From assembly GCF_024449025.1 (NCBI RefSeq), contig NZ_JAHLKM010000002.1:62001-126000 (forward strand): a stretch of DNA of 64,000 nucleotides, given 5' to 3'. Both the position numbers and the translations under genes were made by a program. Positions within the stretch are counted from its first letter, which is position 1, and each line of letters begins with the position of its first letter. Origin of the DNA: Natronomonas aquatica (GTDB taxonomy: Archaea > Halobacteriota > Halobacteria > Halobacteriales > Haloarculaceae). Under the pieces are notes generated by a model. The model was not told the DNA's origin and searched no databases. It saw only the letters and a program-made list of their open reading frames with translations. This document shows, piece by piece, positions 24,707 to 31,285 of this stretch.

Positions 24707-25396
24707 GTGCAGGTGTTTACCTCCCCGCGACACCGACGGATCGCACTGGCCGGACTCGCAGGCTTCACGCTCGGGCTGGCCGGCCTGTATCTGGCGATCC
24801 GGACGTACCTACCGTTCGTCTTCGAGCCCGATGAGCTTCGGGTGGTCGTCGAGCAGTTCGGCCTGATCGCGCCGATCGTGTACATCGTCGCCCACACGAT
24901 ACAGGTAGTGGTGATGGCGCTGCCCGGATACGCGATGGCCGTCGTCGGCGGGATCCTCTTCGGACCGTTCTTCGGGACTGCCTACACCATGGTCGGGGTC
25001 ACGCTCGGGAGCGCGATCGCCTTCCTCATCGCCCGTCTCTACGGCCGCCCGGTCGTCGAGCGGCTGCTCCACGAGAACGCCCTCGAGAAGTTCGACACGT
25101 TCACCCAACAAGCCGGGGTACCGGGCCTGTTTCTGTTCGTGTTGATCCCCGTGCTACCGGAGGACGTCATCAGTTTCGTGGCCGGCCTGTCGCATTTCCG
25201 GCTGCCCGTGTTCGTCGCCGTCGTCTTCCTCGGTCGGCTTCCGGCCGCCGCCGTCGCCGTGCTTGCCGGCGACGGGATCGCGGCCAGCCAGTTCCTGGAG
25301 GCCAGCCTCTGGATTTCGTCGCTCGTCTCCGCCTCGGTGGTCACGTACTACTACCGTGAGGAAATCCTTGAACAGATCAGTGCGTCGGGCTGGTGA
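24707..25396 (+). CDS. TVP38/TMEM64 (VTT/SNARE-associated) family membrane protein
   Basis: 229 residues from a GTG start (a second GTG two codons on is also possible). About five to six helices. The VTT-domain features are GYAMAVVGGILFGPFFGTAYTMVGVTLGSAIAFLIARLYGR split over helices 2-3 (about residues 73-115) and the short re-entrant segment VLIPVLPEDVISFVAGLS (about 146-163). Members are phospholipid scramblase-like or undecaprenyl-phosphate/lipid carriers (DedA relatives). Being near the glycan cluster fits lipid-carrier recycling, but it is outside that operon and beyond the IS element. Confidence 0.85.
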   Translation: MQVFTSPRHRRIALAGLAGFTLGLAGLYLAIRTYLPFVFEPDELRVVVEQFGLIAPIVYIVAHTIQVVVMALPGYAMAVVGGILFGPFFGTAYTMVGVTLGSAIAFLIARLYGRPVVERLLHENALEKFDTFTQQAGVPGLFLFVLIPVLPEDVISFVAGLSHFRLPVFVAVVFLGRLPAAAVAVLAGDGIAASQFLEASLWISSLVSASVVTYYYREEILEQISASGW

Positions 25397-25491
25397 ACGG
25401 CGGGACCGGGCCGTCCGGTGTATTATAAATATCGAAAGAGACGGTTTGGTGTGACTGACTTTCCGGGAGTGGGCCATCCCGCCTGCTGTAT

Positions 25492-25905
25492 TCAGTAGAA
25501 CAACAGATAGGCGAGTCCCCCAAAGACAATCAAAAAGGCCAGTATCGGGACGATGTGTTGCCGGAGTAATACAAGGGGCGCTAACAGAGTAGCCCGGATC
25601 CAATTATAAACCGAATTAAATCGGTCCAGTGAACTGGTTTGGTCATCGGGTACCGACTGTTCAGTCGGCTCGTCCGCCACATCACCGGTCACCGTCACAT
25701 CGGGTGAACTCTGATAATCGGGCTCGGGGGCGGTTCCCATCACTTGATCGTTTTCAATATCCGCCTGCCGGTTCAACTCAGTAGGTGACGTGCGCTGTTT
25801 GAGTTCACCATCGCTGACGGGGCTGAAGATCCTGTGGCCACAGTTACGACATTCGGCAGGGTTCTGTGTGTGCATCGTTCCACACCGGTCGCACGCCCAA
25901 GCCAT
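25492..25905 (-). CDS. Zinc-ribbon protein with C-terminal membrane anchor, unknown
   Basis: 137 residues. The N-terminal ribbon uses CDRC at residues 5-8 and CRNC at about 19-22. A polar, disordered middle of about 75 residues is followed by one or two hydrophobic stretches (about 103-136) ending LLFY. This is a tail-anchored ribbon protein with its ribbon in the cytoplasm. It is richer in A/T than the genes around it, suggesting horizontal acquisition or low expression. No family is recognised. It sits between the VTT gene and atpD. Confidence 0.7.
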   Translation of the reverse strand: MAWACDRCGTMHTQNPAECRNCGHRIFSPVSDGELKQRTSPTELNRQADIENDQVMGTAPEPDYQSSPDVTVTGDVADEPTEQSVPDDQTSSLDRFNSVYNWIRATLLAPLVLLRQHIVPILAFLIVFGGLAYLLFY

Positions 25906-25941
25906 AGACCGACGTACAAAATAGACAGTGTCTTGATCGTC

Positions 25942-26634
25942 TCAGTCGTCAGCCGGCAGCGGCTCTTCGGTCTCGGCTTCCTCTCGGGCGGCTCGTTCCT
26001 GGCTCTCTTCTTCTTCCTTCTTCGCTTTGATCTTCTTCATCCGGAATATTTCCTCGCGTTCCTGCTCTTCGAGCTTCTGTTCGATGTACTCCTGGGCCTC
26101 GTGCAGCTCGGGGAGGAGTTTGAACTCGAGGGCGTTGACTCGGCGTTTGGTCTTTTCGATCTCGCTGAGCATCTTCTTCATCGCCGTTTCGACCTCGGCC
26201 GCGAGGATGACCGTCTCGAGGAGTTCCTCGTAGGCGTCGGCGGCCTCGTCGATGCGTGCGGAGGTACCGATCAGCCCGTAGCCCCGCTGGTCGAGGGACT
26301 TTCTCACCTTGGTCGATTCGATCTGCGGGACGACGACCCCCATGATGTTCTTCGATTGGGTGGTGATCTCCGGGTGTTCCTTCAGCGCCGCGGCGGCACC
26401 GCGGACCGCCACGTCACCCTCCATGGCGCGGGCCATGTTGATGTTTTGCTGGGCGCGCTCGTAGTTTTCGTCCAGATCCGACCGGACGTCCTGGGCCTGA
26501 TCGAGGATGTCCATGAACTCCATGATGAGGCCGTCGCGTTTCTTTTCGAGCGTGTCGTGGCCCCGCTCGGAGAGTTCGATGCGGTCCTCGATCGCCATGA
26601 GGTTCTTCCGCGTCGGTTTGACGTCCTTGCTCAT
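25942..26634 (-). CDS. atpD: A-type ATP synthase subunit D
   Basis: 230 residues of the V/A-ATPase central-stalk subunit D. The start [37 protein letters not shown] is the typical first helix, and the C-terminal helix with [19 protein letters not shown] is the family signature. A Glu/Lys-rich acidic tail is the haloarchaeal extension. None of the other atp genes is in this window; usually atpD lies close to atpA-atpB. An AT box at 26661-26670 suggests its own promoter. Its upstream neighbour is the divergent tubulin-cluster operon. Confidence 0.95.
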   Translation of the reverse strand: MSKDVKPTRKNLMAIEDRIELSERGHDTLEKKRDGLIMEFMDILDQAQDVRSDLDENYERAQQNINMARAMEGDVAVRGAAAALKEHPEITTQSKNIMGVVVPQIESTKVRKSLDQRGYGLIGTSARIDEAADAYEELLETVILAAEVETAMKKMLSEIEKTKRRVNALEFKLLPELHEAQEYIEQKLEEQEREEIFRMKKIKAKKEEEESQERAAREEAETEEPLPADD

Positions 26635-26660
26635 TCTTGCTCGGGCATTCGATCCGGACC

Positions 26661-26670
26661 GGGTTAATGT
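26661..26670 (-). promoter_or_regulatory. TATA-like box of atpD
   Basis: On the minus strand ACATTAACCC lies about 31 bases before the atpD ATG. The position fits a near-leaderless transcript. Confidence 0.4.
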
Positions 26671-26779
26671 TTTCCAACGAGCCGCTTCTGCGACGCGTCG
26701 GAGCCACACGCGGGCCCATCGGACGGCTGCACCCGATCGAACCGTCGTCGTCCCCGACCTCTCGGATAGTTTGCACCGT

Positions 26780-26791
26780 TATTGTTTAGTA
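26780..26791 (+). promoter_or_regulatory. TATA-like box of the rightward AAA operon
   Basis: TATTGTTTAGTA lies about 28 bases before the GTG at 26815. This spacing supports that GTG as the start of a leaderless message, in preference to the TTG at 26782 that overlaps the box. Confidence 0.45.
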
Positions 26792-26814
26792 ATCCGGGCG
26801 AATTATCCTCGTCT

Positions 26815-27933
26815 GTGCCACTCCGTCCCGTAGACACCGACACGCTGGAGGATGTCTGTGAGTCGATCGCGAGGGAGAACTACGGCTTTATTTATATCGC
26901 GGAGGACAAAAACGAGATCAAGAACGCATACGAGGGGAGGGATACGAGCCTGCTGAAGGCCGACGAGCTATCGACGAGCGATATCCGGAAGGGGCTCAGC
27001 GAGATCGCGGCCGACGACTTCACCGACTTCGATCAGATCCGCGACGGCGTGTTCTACATCGACCAGTTCGGGGCGGTCGGAAACGAAGAGATCACGAACG
27101 AACTGACGATGCTTTTCAGCCAGCAGATCGTCGTGACCGGCGAGCGGCTCCGGTCGGTCTTTTCGCTCGCGATCGACGATCTGGAGTTCTTCGTCGACGA
27201 ACTCGAATCGAGGGGATACCTGCGACGGATCCGCGCGGGACAAAACGACTACTACACGATCGGGCCGAAGCTGAAAGAGCGGGCCGACGATGTCGGCCTC
27301 GATTCGAAGCTCGCACAGGATGCCGTCAACGGCAAGATCTCACACAGCGATCTCGAGAGCGTGATCGACGTCTCGGCGACGACGGACGTGATCCGCTATC
27401 TGGAGAACGAGGACCTGATCATCGATCTCGACGGCGAGTACCTGGTTAACTCGCTGCTGGAAGAGTACGGACAGCACTTGGCCGACGAGATCGACGAGGC
27501 GGTCGGATCGGAGTTCGAAACGGCGACGTACATCCTTCAGGAAGACGAGTTCGAACAGGTGGTCGAAAACGAAATCAGGGACCGGTTCGACGTTCTCTCG
27601 CGGGCACGTGAGGTCGAACGCGAGATCATCAAACAAACCAAATCGGCGCTCGAGGACCGCCTCGACGTCGAGACCGACCGAACGATCGCGATTCAAAAGG
27701 AGGAGTTCCGGCAACACACCGAGGCGGAAGCGCGTCGGATCCTGGAGGACGTCCAGGCTGAAGTGGACACCGAACCCGGCAAGATCGACGGCTGGGTCGA
27801 GGCCGCCGAGGAGCACTTCGAGGAGATCCGCGTCAGCAACACCAACGCGGTCAACGACCACATCCGCGAGGAGATCGAACAGCGATACAAAGAGATCGTC
27901 AACGACGAGAAGTTCGGTGGGATGGCGCTCTGA
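26815..27933 (+). CDS. Tandem winged-helix protein with helical C-terminus, first gene of tubulin-associated AAA operon
   Basis: 372 residues, cytoplasmic, no membrane helix. The first part (about 1-90) is alpha/beta. Two winged-helix-like units follow: one around NELTMLFSQQIVVTGERL to RRIRAGQNDYYTIGP (about 93-160), the other around ISHSDLESVIDVSATTDVI to DLDGEYLV (about 175-215). The C-terminal 150 residues form long charged helices (EREIIKQTKSALEDRL...). Tandem winged helices plus a helical rod recall PCI-type or UFL1-type scaffold proteins, a weak resemblance only. GTG is chosen as the start because of the promoter spacing. The gene is 72 bases before the next and heads a five-gene operon with the AAA+ ATPase. 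Confidence 0.75.
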   Translation: MPLRPVDTDTLEDVCESIARENYGFIYIAEDKNEIKNAYEGRDTSLLKADELSTSDIRKGLSEIAADDFTDFDQIRDGVFYIDQFGAVGNEEITNELTMLFSQQIVVTGERLRSVFSLAIDDLEFFVDELESRGYLRRIRAGQNDYYTIGPKLKERADDVGLDSKLAQDAVNGKISHSDLESVIDVSATTDVIRYLENEDLIIDLDGEYLVNSLLEEYGQHLADEIDEAVGSEFETATYILQEDEFEQVVENEIRDRFDVLSRAREVEREIIKQTKSALEDRLDVETDRTIAIQKEEFRQHTEAEARRILEDVQAEVDTEPGKIDGWVEAAEEHFEEIRVSNTNAVNDHIREEIEQRYKEIVNDEKFGGMAL

Positions 27934-28005
27934 TGTCGGGGGCGGGCGATCGAACGGAACCAAAGAACGATACCGATCCGGAGAATATCCGTAGATAACC
28001 GAACG

Positions 28006-29055
28006 ATGGCGAGAAAATACAACTTCGAGCCGATCGAAAGTGGGGGCACCGATTACGTGATCGCCGATCCGGTCAACGACAACAAGGATCCGGTCCGACT
28101 CGAAGCACGGTGGGTCGAGGGCGACGAGGTCGAAGGCGAGTGGGAACGTGCGATCGGAGCGCTGATCAAATCCGACCTGCTCGGGTCGATGGAGCTGAAG
28201 GAGGGAAACGGCCGAATCGAGCGCCAGGAAGCGATCGAGACGCTGGCGGGAGTGGAAGACGACGAGGGCTCGATCGTGACGAGCGAGGACCAAGCCGAGG
28301 CGCTCCTTGAATACTTCGCCGAGGAGGAGATCGTCGAGCTGGACGGCAGCGGCAGCGACGTTCTCGTGCTTCGGAATCCACAGGACGAAGCCGAGATGAG
28401 CGGTCGGATGGTCCTGAACTGGGCGGCCGGGATCGACGCCTGCGTCGAGAAGATCTCCGAGACGATCGACCGCGTCCGGCAGGCGAAAGAAAAGCTCGAA
28501 GACCGGATGGACGAGATCGATCAGAACCCCGGAGAGATCGAGACCAAGATGCAGGAAACCGCCCAAGAGCTGAAAAGCCTCGGCGACGGCCAGGGCGTCC
28601 CGGAGAGCCCTTCGGAGCTTCCCCCCGAGGAACGGTCCCGGTACAACCAGCTCAAACGGAAGCTCGTCTTCCACCGGAAGATGCAGGAAGTGATCGACAC
28701 CGACCTGACCGAGAAGGTCGAGGAGGGGACGAACAAGCTGAGCGACAGCATCGAACAGCTCGAAAGCGCACGCATCGCCCTGGATCAGAAACAACAGGAG
28801 GTCCGAACCAGGGCGCTGCAGGAACAGGAGTTCCCGGAGGGTGCAAACAACATCGTCGAGAACATGGGCGAACTGGCGACCCAACTCGCGGGCGTCGGAG
28901 GGATCGACGAGGCAGTCGAGGAGACCGATCCGACCGAACTCGCGGACATCGTCGACGAGGTGACCGGCGAGGTGGCCGAAGTGACGGAAAGCGCCACCGA
29001 GACGGCCGGTGAGGGAACCGTTCAGGAACAGTCCGGCAACCTCGAGATGGGCTGA
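28006..29055 (+). CDS. Coiled-coil protein of the tubulin/AAA cluster
   Basis: 349 residues, cytoplasmic. An N-terminal mixed domain (about 1-125) has a winged-helix-like EWERAIGALIKSDLLGSMEL and EEEIVELDGSGSDVLVLRNP hairpin. From about 140 a long coiled coil begins (ACVEKISETIDRVRQAKEKLEDRMDEI), with a break around GVPESPSELPPEERSRYNQL, and resumes to about 275. The C-terminus is acidic, Thr/Glu-rich and probably disordered. No family is recognised. It shares the winged-helix-then-coil layout with the preceding gene, so the two may pair, for example as an adaptor for the AAA+ ATPase two genes downstream. Confidence 0.75.
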   Translation: MARKYNFEPIESGGTDYVIADPVNDNKDPVRLEARWVEGDEVEGEWERAIGALIKSDLLGSMELKEGNGRIERQEAIETLAGVEDDEGSIVTSEDQAEALLEYFAEEEIVELDGSGSDVLVLRNPQDEAEMSGRMVLNWAAGIDACVEKISETIDRVRQAKEKLEDRMDEIDQNPGEIETKMQETAQELKSLGDGQGVPESPSELPPEERSRYNQLKRKLVFHRKMQEVIDTDLTEKVEEGTNKLSDSIEQLESARIALDQKQQEVRTRALQEQEFPEGANNIVENMGELATQLAGVGGIDEAVEETDPTELADIVDEVTGEVAEVTESATETAGEGTVQEQSGNLEMG

Positions 29056-29061
29056 TCGCCG

Positions 29062-29697
29062 ATGTACGCGGTTTCGTTGCTCGGTTCGGTCCGCCGGATC
29101 GAAGTCCACGGCGTCCAGTTGCTTGAAATGCGGACGTTCCCCAGTACCGAGGCGGAGGCACGGCTCTCGGAGACGCTGACGACGCTCGTCGATATCGCCG
29201 AGCTGTTGCGGTGTAACGCGCCGTTCCCCCTCGACCGACACACCGAACGGGGCGAAGCGGCCGTGATCGAACTGCTCGGACGGCGATACGAGGAGCCTTC
29301 GGCCCCCCCGGAAGCGTTCGAGGCCGAAAACGTCGAAGCCGTACGGGAGGAGGCCGCCGTCGAGACCGGTGATTCGTGGCTCCTCGTCCCGCTCGGTACG
29401 GACGGCGCTTCGGCGAGGAACTGGCAGCCGGTGTTCGATCTACTCCAGCGGCAGGTCGCCCGGCTCGCCGGCGATTTCGACCGGATCTCCGAGCGGATGC
29501 GGGCCGGCGGCAGCGAGGGACACCTCGGGGAGACCTGCGAGTGCATCGTCGAGATGCTAGAGGTCCTCGAGTACACGCTCGGACGGATCAAGGCGACGAG
29601 CGGCTACGTGAGCTACCGGACGGAACACGATCAGGGGGAGCTTTTGGAAGCGATCGAACGGAAAACGACTGCGCTCGGAGGTAATACGGATGCTTAA
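29062..29697 (+). CDS. Small soluble protein of the tubulin/AAA cluster
   Basis: 211 residues, cytoplasmic, 6 bases after the coiled-coil gene and overlapping the AAA+ gene by 8 bases, so coupling is tight. The N-terminal third is alpha/beta (MYAVSLLGSVRRIEVHGVQL). The rest is mostly helical, with NWQPVFDLLQRQVARLAGDFDRISERM and CECIVEMLEVLEYTLGRIK helices separated by a Gly-rich turn. No known motif was found. An accessory subunit or ATPase partner is the natural guess from position. Confidence 0.7.
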   Translation: MYAVSLLGSVRRIEVHGVQLLEMRTFPSTEAEARLSETLTTLVDIAELLRCNAPFPLDRHTERGEAAVIELLGRRYEEPSAPPEAFEAENVEAVREEAAVETGDSWLLVPLGTDGASARNWQPVFDLLQRQVARLAGDFDRISERMRAGGSEGHLGETCECIVEMLEVLEYTLGRIKATSGYVSYRTEHDQGELLEAIERKTTALGGNTDA

Positions 29698-31285
29698 TCT
29701 GACACCGATCGTCAAAGGGGACCAGCCGTCCTCAAAGATCAAGGTGGGAAAAAAGAAGGTGGGGCCGGGGACGGAACTCGTCGAGATCAGACACAAGGGA
29801 ACACGGGCGTACTTCTACGTCGATCCCGTCGAGGACTCGGTCGTCGACACGATCGGAAACAAGGTCAAGATGCACCGGAACGTGGCGACGCTGTTCGGCG
29901 GGATCGACCGCGGCGCGGACTTTCTGGTCGATCCGGACGTCAGAAAGCGGCAGGTCGAGATCTGTGACTCGGTGAAGGTCTTCACGAACGAGATCGCGCC
30001 GGGGGAACTGGAGCCGTTCCTGCGGGGGAACGAGTACCTGCTGCACCCGATCGAGGAGGTCGTCCCGAAGGGCGACGAGCTCGTTTCCTTCGAGATCGCC
30101 GAGATGGAACCGACCGGTTACACGACGCTGCGAGTTACCGACACGACGGATATCGAGTTCGTCGACGCCGGCGAGTTCCGCGAGCTGAGTTCGACCCGCG
30201 ACCGCGACGGTCGGGGTGGAACGGCCGGCGGTCGGGAGGGCGAGGAGGAGGAGATCTCGGTCAGTCTCGACCCGAAGAAGCCGACGGTCAACTTCGAGGA
30301 GGACGTCGCCGGCCTCTCGGAGGTCAAACAGACCGCCGAGATGCTGCTGGCGCTGTTCGATCCCTCGGTCCGCAACGAGGTCATCGAGCGCTACGGGGAC
30401 GGCTTCGCCAGCCGGGGCAACAGCATGCTGATGTACGGGCCGCCGGGGTGTGGGAAGACGCTCGTCTCGGAAGCGATCGCCTACGAAGCGAAATACAACG
30501 CCGAAATCGAGGAGAACTACGGCGACGTGAAGTTCCTCGAAGTGAAGGGCAGCGATGTCCTCTCGAAGTACTCCGGCGAGTCAGAAAAGCGCGTCGAGGC
30601 GATCTTCGAGAAGGCCCACGGGATCGCCCAGGAGGGCTTTGCGGTCCTTTTTTTCGACGAGGTCGAGACGCTGATCCCGGACCGGAGCGACGACTCCTTA
30701 CAGCGGCACGAACGCTCCCTGACGAACGCCTTCCTCCAGGATATGAACGAGATCGAGGACAACCTGCTCGTCATCGGCGCGACGAACATGCCCTTCACGA
30801 TCGACCCCGCGGCGACTCGGCGGTTCCCGATCCAGCAGTTCATCCCCCAGCCCGACGAACGCGTCATGGCGGAGGTCTGGGAGAAGAACCTCGGGGAGAT
30901 CGAGGGCGCCGAGAACATCGATTTCGAGCGGCTCGGGGAAGCGTCGGTCGGCTACACGCCGGCCGAGATCGCTGATCGGGTGCTCGGGAGCGAGTTCCAG
31001 CGCGATCTCGTCGAGAGCGTCCACCGGCCCGACCGGGATCCGATCGTCCCAGACACCGACTACTTCCTCTCGCGGCTCGAGGAGACCGAGCCGAAGACGA
31101 TCCGCCAGTACGTCACGAGCGTCAGGAACCAACTCGACGACATCGAGGGGTACCCGGAGATGCAACGATACGTCGAATCGCAGGCCGAGGAACTCGGGAT
31201 CGAGATCGGCGGGGGGCCGACGCTTACGGAACAGTTGCTCGGCGGCGGCGATACCGACGGGGACGAGAACGGGGGCGGCGAATGA
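29690..31285 (+). CDS. AAA+ ATPase (CDC48-like single module)
   Basis: 531 residues. An N-terminal beta-rich domain (about 1-165) could be a substrate-binding barrel. A Gly/Glu-rich linker (170-190) leads to one AAA module: Walker A GPPGCGKT at 250-257, pore-loop-like KYSGESEKRV at 293-302, Walker B LFFDEVE at 320-326, sensor 1 Asn in IGATN at 366 and Arg pair in AATRRFP at 377-378, with a C-terminal helical lid. Walker B Asp-Glu and sensor residues are intact, so it should hydrolyse ATP. Such modules unfold or remodel protein assemblies (CDC48, katanin, Vps4). Tubulin-like genes in the facing operon make a filament-remodelling role attractive but unproven. Confidence 0.9.
   Translation: MLNLTPIVKGDQPSSKIKVGKKKVGPGTELVEIRHKGTRAYFYVDPVEDSVVDTIGNKVKMHRNVATLFGGIDRGADFLVDPDVRKRQVEICDSVKVFTNEIAPGELEPFLRGNEYLLHPIEEVVPKGDELVSFEIAEMEPTGYTTLRVTDTTDIEFVDAGEFRELSSTRDRDGRGGTAGGREGEEEEISVSLDPKKPTVNFEEDVAGLSEVKQTAEMLLALFDPSVRNEVIERYGDGFASRGNSMLMYGPPGCGKTLVSEAIAYEAKYNAEIEENYGDVKFLEVKGSDVLSKYSGESEKRVEAIFEKAHGIAQEGFAVLFFDEVETLIPDRSDDSLQRHERSLTNAFLQDMNEIEDNLLVIGATNMPFTIDPAATRRFPIQQFIPQPDERVMAEVWEKNLGEIEGAENIDFERLGEASVGYTPAEIADRVLGSEFQRDLVESVHRPDRDPIVPDTDYFLSRLEETEPKTIRQYVTSVRNQLDDIEGYPEMQRYVESQAEELGIEIGGGPTLTEQLLGGGDTDGDENGGGE

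Noticed and set aside
27340-29241. A 633-codon open frame on the minus strand opposite the first genes of the AAA operon
   Set aside because: It spans two well-supported genes and an intergenic gap. Its sequence is the antisense pattern typical of GC-rich codon bias, with no motif.
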